Positions 1-22,043 are shown, counted from the first letter of the stretch. The stretch is DNA of 64,000 nt from Mesostigma viride (GCA_009746045.1 RPFO01000744.1:865635-929634), one strand, 5' to 3'. Numbers and translations are program-made. Notes: generated by a model not told the origin, from the letters alone.

Positions 1-9626
<9,626 letters not shown>

Positions 9627-10519
9627 GGGACGCACGCCACAGGGAGGCCGCCAGGTACCACCGCCCCCAACTACCCGCCGTCGTCCATCGCAACAGGTAT
9701 CTCCGGATCCACTTGCACACACGTTTCTTCAGTGGGCGCCTCCTCCAGGCCCCGAAGGTTCTGAAGAATTGCAGCGGATCGCGGGGGGGGGATTTAGCGC
9801 GGGCCGTATGCGGCACGCGTCCACGGCCACATGGCACATGTTCCGTGAGTACAGTGGGAAACAGTACAAGAAAAAGGGGGGAAAACGCGATGGCGGAAAA
9901 GAAACACCATCCCTGGGCGGGAAAGCAAGCGCCGATGGTAATATTCCAGGCTGGCATACCTCCCATGTTGTCGTTCAAGGGGTAGCCGGTCATGATCTGG
10001 AAAAGATGCTACGCACCATCGCCCACTGCACGCAACGATGAACCCCGCAAAGAACAGCAGGCATGAACTCCCAAGCGAAAATAGGAGAAGCTACGGAATT
10101 ACCACCCCGTAAACCAATCAGAAAAAGTACACCCTCGCAATCATCATTAGAACTGCCCTAAATTGAACGTGGCAGCCGCTTACCCTGGTACGCTTGGCTC
10201 GTTCCCACAAGTAACACTACACCAGTGTACCGATTTCCCACTGGTGCACGTGATTTTAATTACCCCTTCCTCGCAAACAAACAGCCTGCCGTCTCCTGCC
10301 GTGCAAAACCCAGACCAGCAATTTGTACCTACTCTTCTCTCGATCTTTTGGCAAAAACAGCCCTTCGATCTTCAACCTGAAATTCCTAAATCGAGTACGG
10401 CCCCACTTGTTTGTGAAGGAAAAGTGGTGGACAATTCATTGACCGTACCCAACTATCCAGTCCAATTACTCCATGTGTGACTTAGGTAGTCCATATGGAC
10501 GACACGTGTACGCAGGTGG
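9627..10519. other. Region upstream of the UBP12-like gene
   Basis: Presumed 5' UTR and promoter of the minus-strand protease gene. An open frame at 10163-10480 on the plus strand has no recognisable family or codon pattern, and I do not call it a gene. No clear promoter motif is visible. Confidence 0.4.
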
Positions 10520-11644
10520 TAAGGGTAACTCACGTCAAACGTGAGTTCCGGAAATGCACGACCAGCTCTTGACCAGCTAGCCAAGTAGCCATGTATGCAG
10601 TTCACGTTTGCGGACGATTTCTAGCTGGCCAAACTCAGGAAATATATTTTTTCATGTCCTAAAGATGATAAAAATAAACTTTTAGCTCGCGGGGATGCGA
10701 TTTACTGGGTGTCGACACTGCTCTTGCTGGAAAAAACTGCCGGCGATCAGGTTGGTCGACGGAATTGATATATATAACTACAATATTTAATTTACTTTCA
10801 CGTGTCTAATAATTAATTAATTAATTGGCACTTTCATACCGTTGTGATTGCTTTCCGGCGCAAGTCGAAGGGTTTATAGGTTTCATTCTACTTTTTTATC
10901 ATGCATGGTCGTAGAATAAACTCAGTGGCAGTGTAGATTTGATTATTTCGACACTCTGTCACGTCGTCAGTCGTGATATTGGTTTGACGTGTACTGCCGC
11001 AAAACGCCACTTTTGCGGGCACCGCCTGGGCCAAGGTAACGTCACGATCGGCCGTGCCAGGTAAAGCTGGAATATCATTGCCTCATCGTTTCTTGATGTT
11101 CGTACGTGAGTTTAAGCTTGCGAGGTGTTGTCAGTTTTGAGCCTTGATGCTCCGGCTTTCTTGACCGTTGCCTGCCCTAGCCCTCTAGATCTCCCAAACC
11201 CCCTTTTTAGATGGTGTTACAAGGCATTTGCCTTACCCTAGTGTAGTTGTGCAGGGTTTTAGGCGTTGTATGGGTTTACAAACCTTCATAGATATTAGTT
11301 ATTCCTTTGCTACGTTCATACTGCATGATTGTGTGGCCATGGGCTGCATCAAGGGTGCTTTCAAGCTTACACGTACGTAAGGGTGAGTGATCGAAAAATC
11401 TAACTTGTGATAAACCAGTACTGTCATCATGTGCCAGCAAGTATGTAATTGGCGATTGCATGGCAAGGCAAAACAGTTTTATCCATGTCTATTCTTTTTA
11501 GAAACAGTTGAAGTATGCTGAACTACCCATTATATTATTGCTGAACTACCCACTTATAATACAACCGGCCTTTGTAGCTCGCTAGGTAGGTATCCAAACC
11601 CATTCCCTACGTGCATGCACAGGCTCTCACACGTGATAAGGTAT

Positions 11645-14035
11645 AGTATAATTAATTAATTAATTAATAGACATGTGACTGCGTCACGTGAGCATAAGTC
11701 CTCAGTGGGAGGGGAACATGGGATGGAATGGATTGTATAAGCTATCTAGGTCCTAGTTACAGGGGTGACAGTGGGCACCGCGGCCCGAATCGCTATGAAT
11801 GCCATACTTGGTCACACGCGGAGCCCCCACAGGCTTGGGGGTGGTCTCCTTCATCACTACTTGCCATCTATCCTTGCGCACCATCTGCCTCCATATTAAT
11901 TACAGACAAACCAGGAGGCTGCCCGGGGGTGAGCCCGTCACGTCTAGTGTAGCACATGTCCATGCCGAGTCTATCACGAAAAGTCCACGGGTGGCGGCCC
12001 TGCCGCGCGCGGCCGGGGGCACGCCAGGTGAGGACATATCGCCCAGGCTGGGCGGGCTTGGTGCCAGCTAGTCTATCTGATGTATCTACCTGATCTGTGC
12101 GGGCCAGGTGCCCGGCTAGGCCCAGGCGCCTGTGCCTAATAATGTGGGAAACATAGGGCAAATCAGCGTACAAATCCTCATTACTCATGTGCAAACCAAA
12201 GGGGATGTTAACCCCTAAATGGGCAGAAATACTGCCGATGCATCGGCTGTAACTTCACAATTTTGCAAACCAGATGCCATCCAACCCACCCATATCCAAT
12301 GGCTGTCCTTGGGGGCCAAGCATGTCCATGAGTTGCCCTTCGGGTTGGTATATCACAACCTTACATATATGCAGGGTAGGCCATGTATAACTGCCGTCAA
12401 AGTCAGGGGGGTCAAGACGAGCGTTTTCATTTTTGGTAGAATGTGCATTTTGAATTATGTTGTAAGAGCTAGGCACCTACCACTTCAGGGATGATAAACA
12501 ATTAGTTGCTGAAAAGTTTGAGCCATTGGGGTCATCATTTGGGTGGGTATGCCAGCAGTTACACCCAGTACAGCCCATAGGGGTACCGTTGGTAAAAAGC
12601 AACCAAGGGGGTAGGAGTGGGCATACTACCTACTAATACCTACTAATATGGCCCCCAACCATGCCACACAATACATTTCCCTTCCACAATGATGGGGAAA
12701 CATAACTGCATCATCACACTGCCCTTACATGGCACCTATGTGCAGGTGCCACCTTGTCCATGCACGTAGGTAACGTGGTACGGATACCCTACGCAAGGCA
12801 TGCATTCTAGGAGGCAGCCACCAACAAACTAGTGATTTTAAGCCTATTTCAGCTTGCCCTAGCAAGGATAAACTAGGCCTAAGCTGCTATAGCTTGCCAG
12901 GTGATGGCCAGCACACCTGGTGGCACATGCTGACAATGGGAAGCTTCTACTCACCGGTTACATGCTTGATGATGCCACAGAGACCAGCCAACTGCCTCAC
13001 ACTCATGCAATATGTGTGTGGGAAATGTATAACAAACATATATGGAGGTATTCAAACCCATACAGCATCTAAAACTTATCACCATCACACTGTGGCAGGT
13101 CAACTGACTGAGGGAAGCATCTAAGAAGGGTGTTTTAGAAAGGGGCCAGGCCAGGGTCAAGAAAGAGCATGAATAATGCAAAAAGAATGTGCTACACAAG
13201 CTAGAACGTATATATAAACGTCAAACATCGATAGGAAAACGATGCTGAAGCTTTACCAGGCATGGATGGCGTTACCTTGGCCCAGGCGGTGGCCGCAAAA
13301 TGGCGCATTTCGGCACACCAAAGTTGTGCAGCATGGTCGCTGGATTCGGCGATTTCTGGCCACCCTTGCACGTTTACGACTACTATGTATCATAAAAAGT
13401 ACAAAGAAACCAATATATCCTTTAAAATACGCCGGAAAGGTATTGCTGTCAACGTTTCTATCGTCCGGCCTGATCGCAGTTTTTTCCAGCAAGAACGCTG
13501 CCGACACCTATCAAATGGCATTCCCGCGAACCAAAAATTGGCCTGTGTGATCTTTAGGACGTATAAAATCAATTTCCTAAGTTTGGTCAGAAAATTCGAA
13601 CGAAAACGTAAATGCCATGCGTGGGCGCAAGCCGCCATGGCCAGGTCGTCGTTTTCCGGAATGCACGTTCTACGTGAAAAAGTACCCTGACCCGGTGACC
13701 CCTTGTACTTTGACCGGCCAGAACACCTCTATAACTTTGACAGAAGTATGCAAACCCTAGTACCATGCTGTGAGGAAAATTATAAACTTTCGATCTTCTC
13801 AGCTAAACTTTTCCTAATTCTCAATAGTTTTCGCGGCATTTGGTCCCCCGAGAAGGGGCCGACGTGTCGGCTGTAACTCAGTTTTAGGCGGAAAATCGGC
13901 AGCCAGACCATTTAGGGGTTAAGGGCCTTGCGCAGCATCTTGGTTGGTGACGGCGCCGTCGAGTCGTTGCTCCAGCTCCTGCGTCAGTGTCCGTCCACGT
14001 CTCGGCGCCGTAGGTCAGGATCGTCAGAATGATAG
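11645..14035 (-). mobile_element. 5'-truncated non-LTR retrotransposon (ILTYG family), interrupted by a family A element
   Basis: The minus strand encodes the C-terminal part of a LINE reverse transcriptase. Positions 14035-13923 read ILTYGAETW-like sequence, and 12207-11868 read NEDLYADLPYVSHIIRHRRL, then GLAGHLARTD. The 3' end is a TTAATTAA-type tail at 11650-11670, preceded in transcript order by a hairpin (see findings). Flanks ATAGTATAAT at about 11642-11651 and 14032-14041 look like a target-site duplication, which fits insertion into the old family A copy. Confidence 0.8.
12208..13922. mobile_element. Family A TTAA DNA transposon, non-autonomous, 1707 bp
   Basis: The element is 12212-13918 and is flanked by TTAA on both sides (12208-12211 and 13919-13922). 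Ends are inverted repeats starting CCCCTAAATGG. Just inside each end is a palindrome (GCCGATGCATCGGC left, GCCGACACGTCGGC right) next to TGTAACT in inverted arrangement. It is nearly identical to the copy at 56534-58232 in opposite orientation. The longest open frames (about 60-140 residues, at 12219, 12894 and 13262) resemble no transposase. The TTAA target suggests mobilisation by a piggyBac-like transposase encoded elsewhere. Confidence 0.88.
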
Positions 14036-14430
14036 TATAATGCAATATGATATTGATGCAAGTATGTTGTCCTATTAATAAATATGCTTAACTTGAAGGG
14101 AAATGAGCTGATTGGCATGGTTGGTGGCCACGGTGGTGTGTAGTATGACCGCACTTACATGCTTGCAGCAAATTGCTAGCAACCTCAAATTCCATACTTA
14201 GGGCTGGTGGTTTTTGGCGTGTTTCAGGCAGTGCCAGTAGTTGTGCTCCCGAGTGGCATCTATCCGCCGGCCGGTAGTCGCCGGCCCGGACGCCTCGTTA
14301 GGTGGGCATCAAAGATTGGTGTCTAGATCATGCGGCTAGTCGGTGCCTAAGCAAGGTACGGATTAACAAGCCAGTGCGCTCCAGGACGGTCAGAGAACGT
14401 ACCGTCGCCCTCGGTAGCACAGATCCGCTG

Positions 14431-14527
14431 AGTACCGATAGTCTCGGGTTAGAGGCTCGAGCATGCACAGTCTATGTATCGGGTATAGCTCAGTACCGGT
14501 AGTCTCGGGTTAGAGGCTCGAGCATGC
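14431..14527. repeat. 36-bp direct repeat, two copies
   Basis: AGTACCGATAGTCTCGGGTT followed by AGAGGCTCGAGCATGC at 14431-14466 recurs with one change at 14492-14527. Function unknown. Confidence 0.85.
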
Positions 14528-15599
14528 CTTATCGGTTAGCGCCGCGCCGCTGAGCTCCTTGCGGCCTGGCCAGCTGCAAGGGTTCAATAGCAATCAGTGG
14601 CGGCTGCGGGCTCAGCCTCCCACAATCGGTTCCCCAAACAACAAAAATCCCGTCTCCATCGCCGGCGTGCTAGCCAGCGGTGAAGGGCATTCAACTCCAG
14701 TGGCCAAATTGACTCCAGTTTTTTGCCACGTTTTAAGAACTCTATTTTGCACATGCTCATTATAATTTTTAAACATGCATATGAAATTAACTCAAAAATT
14801 TTCCGCTCGTGCTTCCACACAAAAATGCAAAATCGCGAGTAAGGGTCAACACCCGAGTAAAATTCTACATGATTTGGTCAATGTATGATTTTTTATGCAT
14901 ATGCCCAAACATCAGCATGATATGGACTGCTAACAGGTATTCCTTAAGGCCTACGCAGAGATGGCTGACGGCGGTATCATTGGCTGACGGCGGAGCTCAG
15001 ATCTTTTGCGTCTGAGCCCCAAATTCGGTCAGATCCACTACAATACGGTTCGTAGGAGACGCGAAATGAGTGAGAATGTTACCCGAGCGGTAACGAGGAT
15101 TCGCACCGTCGATTTTAACATATGTTTCTTTTTTTGCGCCATTTGGCGAGCATCGACTGGAGCCTGAACCTTGCGGGGGGAATCGTGCGGGGGAATCTTG
15201 CGGGGGAATCTTGCGGGGAAAAATTCCGAACGTGAATTTAGCGAAGTCCTACTACATTTTGCTTGGGTACACGGTACTACAGTTTCGTCACTGAAAATTT
15301 TCTCTAGTTGCGTTGGTGTTTCGTACGTTCCGCTGAAATTTTCGTGTTCAGTGACCAGATCACAATTTGATCCGGGCGCAAAATGATTGGCTGTACGGTA
15401 CGAACCAAAACGAAATTTTAGTATCTAAGTTCCGCAGCGCTTGCTGAATTTGCCCCGGAAGCCCGGGGGCACTTTCCCCGCTGAAAAAGGTGTCCGCGGA
15501 AGCGTATTGTAGTGTCACGTGCATTCCATGCGCCTTTCTAAGACGCACTCGCCAGTATAATCGGTTACGGCTAAAACGCAGGTCGACAAAGTTACGCAC
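14528..15599. other. Intergenic, no gene seen
   Basis: Contains a short repeat of GCGGGGGAATCTT at about 15172-15220. No coding sequence is supported. Confidence 0.5.
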
Positions 15600-17519
15600 G
15601 TGACAAGCAGCTATCGGACGACTCCAAAAGCCATTGAAGCGAGGTAATTTGGAAAAGGAGCCTTTCGGCTCCCAGCCCAACCCACTCGCCATCGTCCTTG
15701 CCCAGCCGTCTGGGTCCGCCAACCCATCGCCCAGGCTGCGCCCCGCCCGGCCCGAGCTGAAGAAACCCAGCTGCCGCGAACACATTCGAATGGCGAAAGT
15801 ACCTACCAGATTACGACCGCTTTTCTTTCAGCAACTGGCTGCAACTGACCAAAGAAGAATGCGCCGATATATTAGTGCATTTCTAAGCTGCTACAGGAAC
15901 GCAAGCTCCTTGGGCCCTTAGGGCCCATCCCCGCCGACGGCCTGGAGGCGTTCTTCGCCAGGCCAGAGCTCAACCACCGCCTCTCGCTATCATGTGCAGC
16001 TTCTTCCAGCTACCTATATGGACAAAATCGTCGCCAAGCTCCGCACCCCAGCCCAGCCTGCGCAGCCGACAGCCACATCGCGGCTCCCTCCCTCTGCAAG
16101 GATGACATCCGAGCAGTGCTGGCCGGAGCTAGGAGCACGTTCACGACCGGCCTGACCGTTGGCCGAGAAGCTGACCTCGCTGAACACGACGCTCAACACG
16201 GTGGAGGCCCAGGTCTCCACTGAATGTGGAAACCAAGGTCGTCCACAAGCTCCATGCAACCCCAATTCACCCCTCTGCACACCGCGGCGCAGGCATCTGA
16301 GACGCACGCTGCACTAGCTTGTCTCTCGCCTAATAAACCAGGTGGAGGGCAAGTGCGGCGTGCTCATGAAGTCAAGCTTGAAGCCATCACCGCCCACACC
16401 GAGGCCCTGGCCCCACAGGTCCCAAAGATATAGCGGCCGGAGCAGAACTACGGCCACCATCGCATCCCAGCTGGCCACCCCGGCAGGATGCTGGCGACCA
16501 CCTGACCCTCTCAAGAGATCCTATATGCGGACCTGCTGCGGACCGCGACCGCCTCAAGTACCGACGCCATCGCTACGAAACTCCAGGAGCTTGAAGACCT
16601 TCGCCAGGCACAACTGTCAACGGGAGGCCACCGACCGCGCCCGCCACAACTGCCGGGCCTGGTGCTGCGTCGCTTCCCCCAGAAGCCAGGTACGTGAGAC
16701 GTCAATTAACCACCCTTGCCGACGAGCTTAAGGAGCAGCTCCTTACCCTCATGGGCCTGGTAGGTGAGGTAGAACTGCGTGGGTGCCACCGCCTTCCCCA
16801 CTCACGGGACAAGGCGGCTCCCCCACAAGTCAGGACTGCTCACCTTCCGGCCCCTCCCGTGAGGACAAGCAGCGGTTCCTTTCTCATAGCAAGAGGTTGC
16901 ACGACCTCACCTAGCTGGACGCTGGACGACGACCTGACCCGGCCCCGCCCAGCAGCAGCAGCGACGCGACCTGTGGCCGGAATACCTCCGCCACAAGCAG
17001 GACCCCCAGAAGCCCAAGGTGTACTGGAGGGGCGGGGACCTGATGATCAACCACAAGATGCATGTGGACGCCGGCCCCCTGCGGGCTAGAATAGCTTGTA
17101 AATAGCCCTAGCTTGTATCCATTGGTAGTCACTGCCGCCATGCATGCATGGCAGCCATGCCTAGAATGTTTGCCTAGCTGTGCCATACCTAGCCACGTGC
17201 ACCGGCCGCCAACACACGGTACACCACCAGCCATAGGCTTAGTAGCCATGCCTTGTACAGCAGTCCTTGTGCAGCCATGCTACGTCCTGGCTATGCTCAG
17301 ATTACTTGCCCACGCTCCTTGTCAAGATGTGCTCACATGGGTCTTATTGCACCCACAGATCTTGCCGGATCGTTTATTATCGGGTCCGATTGCAGCTGTG
17401 GCATGCCTCTGGCATGAAGGAGAAAGGGGGTCTCTGCACTTTCTTCCTGTTGTGCACACACAGAGACTAAAAGCACTTCGGTACTCCGTGACTCCCCAAC
17501 GGGAGCACGAACTTAATTA
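15600..17519 (+). mobile_element. ORF1-only LINE-like element, frameshifted
   Basis: Reading across several frameshifts, the plus strand encodes an L1-ORF1-like protein. Near 15790-15970 it has EWRKYLPDYDRFSFSNWLQL, then ADGLEAFFARPELNHRLSL. A Leu/Asn-rich coiled-coil stretch follows near 16150-16420. At 16700-17090 it has LADELKEQLLTLMGLVGEVE, LRGCHRLPHSRDKAAPP and TLDDDL, matching the cleaner copy at 38439-38900. The ORF1 stop is followed by about 430 bp of 3' UTR and a conserved 3' terminus ending in TTAATTAA at 17519. No reverse transcriptase lies between, so it resembles half-L1 (HAL1) elements. The 5' limit is approximate. Confidence 0.65.
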
Positions 17520-17529
17520 ATGTCCAGAC

Positions 17530-18533
17530 TGCTATTATCAACAAGGAGACAACCAGCTCAGGCCAGAAATTGGGAGAATCCGGACCATGGTAGCTCGAGC
17601 CTGCCGTTATCTTGTCCGCGTGTTCGAGTCGTTCAGGATGATGAATATGAATGGGGATGGAAATGTGTAGCCCTGTGCATTGAAATTATGGCTGGCTTAC
17701 GAGTAGAGCGACTAAATGAACTAGACGGTGGGGCCGGAAACAACTTGCTTGATCAGGGCGTTTGTTTCAAGCCTAACTGGCTGGGAGTGTCTAGTGGTGA
17801 GCACCATTGCTGCGATCGCTCTCCCACTGGTCATTTACGAGGAAATACCAGCGCAAATGGAAAACCACTGAAAAGGTCTAGCTAGTCAGTCAGTACGTTA
17901 GCCATGCCATGATTCCAAACGTCCACGAACTGCACACGGTGCATGCAAAGGCCGGAGGACAGCACTTTCAAATGTGCGGCGTGAACCAAAAGCGCGCGTA
18001 TGCCACAAAACATCGTGTTGCAGCAGCGACGCGACGATGTGGACAACGAATCCAGTGCCAAGCTCGGAACGGCCGCAAAGGAGATCTGGCATCACAGGGT
18101 TCAGATGTGCCGAGATACTACGCGATCCAGCCGGTCCACGACCTGTTTGTAGAGCTTGTGCCAAGGGGCAGCACCGAACAGATGTGGGTGACGTTGCAAA
18201 AAACACCGGACTTGACGGAGCATAATGTCTCTGTCATAGTCTTTGATCAACAAACGATGCAAGAGTTCAACAAGAGTCGTGATGAAATCGACACGATAAG
18301 AACAAAGACGGGGAAAATGATGCAACTGACTAAGAACAACGCCATGTTTCGCTGTGTGGGAAAGGAGACTGAGAATATCGGGGTAGCGAATAAAAGGAAT
18401 TCGCTGGTATTTAGGATCCTTGCCCTTATCATAGACAGCCGTACGCCAGCCCTTCTTGCAATGGGTAATGTTAAGATCGAGGTAATTGCAACTAGTATCC
18501 TCCGACATGAGCTTTAATGTGCGGGACGCTTGC
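17530..18533 (-). mobile_element. 5'-truncated Penelope-like retroelement remnant, copy 1
   Basis: The minus-strand frame 18508-18101 reads NYLDLNITHCKKGWRTAVYD, QRIPFIRYPDILSLLS and LHHFPRLCSYRVDFITTLVE. This arrangement (LDL, T-x-Y-D-K, I-R-Y-P, Q-x-H-x-F-x-R-x-C) resembles the thumb region after the catalytic motifs in Penelope-like reverse transcriptases. The sequence downstream of the stop, to 17530, is 3' UTR shared with copy 2. Homology ends abruptly at 18533, so this copy is 5'-truncated. The family assignment is an inference. Confidence 0.55.
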
Positions 18534-19025
18534 TATTATATGCACATCAAACATATGGGGTACCCCCCTACCCTTATCGCTACACAACGAACCCCCTCTC
18601 GTGGGGAAGCGCCCGCGTTTGCAAACACGCGGGAAGCATGCCAGACAGGTCCCCTAGGGTCGAGAGCTTAGACTAGAGTTGGCTTGATGTTGTAGATAGA
18701 TTAGACCGGTAGGATTGTTTGCATCCATCCATCCATCGGGGTTAATGCTCCGTGACTCCCCAACGGGAGCACGAGTCTAATTAATTAATTACCGCTACAC
18801 GATCCCAAAGTAGGTCAACTCAGGATCCACCAAAGAGGGCTGACTTTCTACAGACCACGAGTTAATAGGGGCACCTCCGGCCTGAGGAGCTCCATCGTGG
18901 ACATGGACTGGGTATTGCTCGGTCGAGACTTTAAGCACTGGAAACGAGTTATGATGGGAAGGCGCTGCTCCGATACCCTTATATATTCGTTCCTTGGCGC
19001 GGGCTTCATGCAACGTGGTATGTTC
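18534..19025. other. Spacer holding a lone LINE 3' terminus
   Basis: At about 18745-18792 there is CTCCGTGACTCCCCAACGGG then AGCACGAG and a TAATTAATTAATT tail, the same 3' terminus as the ORF1-only element. Otherwise no feature is seen. Confidence 0.6.
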
Positions 19026-20290
19026 AAAGGGTGCTATCAAGGAGACAACCATGCAGCGCAGGCCAGAAATCGGGAGAATCGGGACCATGGTACTAAGGCT
19101 CGAGCCTGCCGTTATCTTTTCCGCGTTTTCGAGTCGTTCAGGATGATGAATATGAATGGAGATGGAAATGTGTAGCCTTGTTCATTGAAAGTATGACTCA
19201 GCCGGCCATAATTCGGCTAGCTTACGTGAAGAGCGACTAGATATGACCGGCCTAGACGGTGGGGCCGGACACAGCTTGCTTCGGATCAGGGCGTGTGTTA
19301 CGAGCCCAAACTGCATGGCCGGGAGTGTCTACTGTCTTGTGGTGAGCACTATTGCTGCGATCGCTCTCCCACCAATTACGAGGAAATACCCGCAAAACGG
19401 CGGAAAACCACTGAAAAGGTCTAGCTAGTCAGTCAGTACGTTAGCCATGCCATGTTTCCGAACGTCCACGAACTGCACACGGTGCAAACTGCAAATGCAA
19501 AAATCCAAATGAAATCACTTTCAAATGTGCGGCGTGAACCAAAACGCCCATGTCTGCCAGAAAACATCATGTTACTGTAGCGTCGCGACAGTGTGGACAA
19601 CGAATCCACTGCCAAGCTCGGAACGGCCGCAAAGGAGATCTGGCATCACAGGGTTCAGATGCTCGGAGATACTACGCCATCCAGCCGGTCCACGACCTGT
19701 TTGTAGAGCTTGTGCCAAGAGGCAGCGCCGAACAGACGTGGGGAACGTTGCAAAAAACACCGGACTATGACGGAGCATATTGTCTCGGTCATGGTCTTTG
19801 ACCAACAAACGATGCAAGAGTTCAACAAGAGTCGTGATGAAATCGACACGATAAGAACAAAGACGGGGAAAATGATGCAACTGACTAAGAACAACGCCAT
19901 GTTTCGCTGTGTGGGAAAGGAGACTTTGAATATCGGGGTAGCGAATAAAAGGAATTCGCTGGTATTTAGGATCCTTGCGCTTCTCATAGATAGCCGTACG
20001 CCAGCCCTTCTTGTTATCATGGGAAATGTTAAGATCGAGGTAATTGCAACGAGTACCCTCCGACGTGAGCTTTAATGTGAGGGACGCTTGCGTGTAGATG
20101 CCAGGCAGACCAGTTGTGATGTACAAATGGGTTGCGAAATCCACACTAGGGTTGTAGAAAGCAATGACATCATCAATTTATCGACATGTGGGGATAAAAC
20201 GCCTGATGAGAACATCATCACTTGAGGCGATGAGAATAATCTCCATGAATGCAAGCTCATCAGTGTATAGTTATAGGTGCTATGACTCAA
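19026..20290 (-). pseudogene. Penelope-like reverse transcriptase remnant, copy 2
   Basis: Longer copy of the element at 17530. The frame 20144-19572 on the minus strand contains FATHLYITTGLPGIYTQASL, a NYLDLNIS block, FIRYPDIQSLLS and HHFPRLCSYRVDF. Upstream at about 20170-20190 the sequence reads CR-stop-IDDVIAFYN, the expected catalytic motif (usually YIDD or similar) with a stop in place of the Tyr. The two copies are arranged head to tail and share 3' sequence down to 17530/19026. The stop and frame breaks make it inactive. Confidence 0.6.
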
Positions 20291-22043
20291 GACTGTTCCC
20301 AGCTAACTAGGGCAGGCGATCCAATATTGCTGGACATTGCACAAGATTTTGTGGGGGGGCGGTTGGATTTTTAGATCGTGGAATTAATTCCGAGCTACCG
20401 TCGACCACCGGATTCGTCGGCTCGCATTGTTCCATATACAAGCGCGCGCGCCTTCAAAGGCAGCGAGACTTCAGCTTTCAAATGCTGGCTGGCCGTGAGA
20501 TATATACGCAGCTGCCTGGTCTTGTTGGAAATAATAGATGGGACCGCCATCATGCATCCGATGCTATACATCAATACCTAGTACGTACGCATACGTCGTA
20601 CGTATAACGTACGCACACATCACTTTCGACGGTCCATAGCGAACCCATTTCAAATTTGTCGGCCCTTGCCTCCTCACATCGCGGGCTTCAGCGCTAGGCA
20701 CCGTACTTCAACGCCACTAAATAAAGTTTTTACTTGCGAGGCGGCCGAGCTGTTGTTATATAGGGTCATGGCTCGGCAATGCTCGGTTGTGGGAGTTGGT
20801 TGTTGTGCCTGGGGTCCGACTACCTGGTCCGACACTGGCCCTCGTCAAGTGATGCCGTGCTTAGCTCTTGCAGTGTAGCTCTGGCCCCATGCGCGCTCTG
20901 CGCAGCCTATACTGTAGCGAATTTCCTGCTGAAATCCAAGGCCTGGGCAACGTGTCGGGTGCATAATGGTCCCTAGGACCACACAGGCATCGAGGCGTGA
21001 GGCGTGAGCTGCAGCCTGCAAGTGAGCGAGATCGTTGCCGGGAGGCCAACGGTACCGTACTTTCATGCTGCGCGCAGGACAGGTGGATGAGGATGTTCGT
21101 TCCCGCCAATTTTAACCGTGGACGTGATGAGCGGAGAAGCTGCCACGTTGCACCAGCTTGCTCCTAGACTGCATGGACAGCTGCGCAATCTTAGCGGATG
21201 TGACAACAAATTAGGTCGAGTGGCTATGCCTTGGCGAAAATTATCCGCTGTCCTTGTGGGCGTGCGCGCTAGCTGACGCGGCAAATTTACAGCGGTGCGC
21301 GTGCTCGTTTTGCTGCATTTTTCGGAAGCAAGATCACTGACTTTAACCGTGGAGCCGAGGAGAAGGGTGTCACAACAATTGCAGGTAGCAAAAGTGATGT
21401 GATCGTTTGAAATCAGTCAATCGGAAGACAGACAAGAAGCTGTCTCCACGGGCCTCTACGCAAACCAGCCGCGTCCAATCACTTGGGCGTTTCGTCTGCT
21501 ATGATCTTCTCGTCTTGTCGCGCATTGCCGAAGTGTGCCATCAACGGCAAGCTTGACAATGCGTCAGCCATCATTTGAAAATTGCCATTACTGTGCTCGC
21601 CACTTCCTCTCCCCAATTAACGTTGTCTATTCTGCCAACCTCTCCACGTTTGCGAAAAGCCAGAGCTTGGTAAGTTTTTGCGAGGACTATCTACAAGACA
21701 GGATTCAGCACCAGCGGCAACATATTTCCGGGCTCGAACATGATTGCGTCGGTACGTTGAAAATTGATTGCGGCGGGACCACTTAAAATGCCGGCAGGGC
21801 GAAACTAAACAATACGTTCGAGCACCTTTCTGTCGGGGCTTTTCGAAGTAACCTTTTTGGATGCTGATGCCTGCCATTTGCTGTTCGTGGTAGCTAATCC
21901 CTCTTTTGATGCAAGAGTAGTTTATCTCAGCTCTCAAGCGCTGCCTGTCGGATTGCCCGCGCGCACTGCAATCTCTACTTCGCAGTTCGTCGCGTCTTAA
22001 CCAACGCCCGGTTGCTCTTACCTCCTCTGCCCGCCCGTCTCTC
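20291..22043. other. Intergenic, upstream of the homeobox gene
   Basis: No gene is supported. Contains a palindromic stretch rich in GTACGT (about 20578-20615). The 22000-22056 pyrimidine-rich tract ending CCCGCGCAG resembles a 3' splice site, so an upstream first exon of the homeobox gene could lie here. Confidence 0.4.

Larger units (their letters stand above)
10520..14200. mobile_element. Old, decayed family A TTAA element, split by a LINE insertion
   Basis: Positions 10520-11640 and 14030-14200 align, with many gaps, to the family A element at 56534-58232 in the same orientation. Shared landmarks are GGAAAAAACTGC at 10727, CACCGCCTGGGCCAAGGTAACG near 11022, GTATGGGTTT near 11268 and CCTACGTGCATG near 11608. 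The alignment resumes after the LINE at GAAGGGAAATG and GGCATGGTTGG (14095-14130). No TIR is recognisable. It also has about 90 bp of extra sequence near 10770-10855. Confidence 0.75.

Noticed and set aside
10163-10480. 105-codon plus-strand ORF upstream of the UBP12-like gene
   Set aside because: No domain, no repeat family and no homologue recognised; expected by chance.
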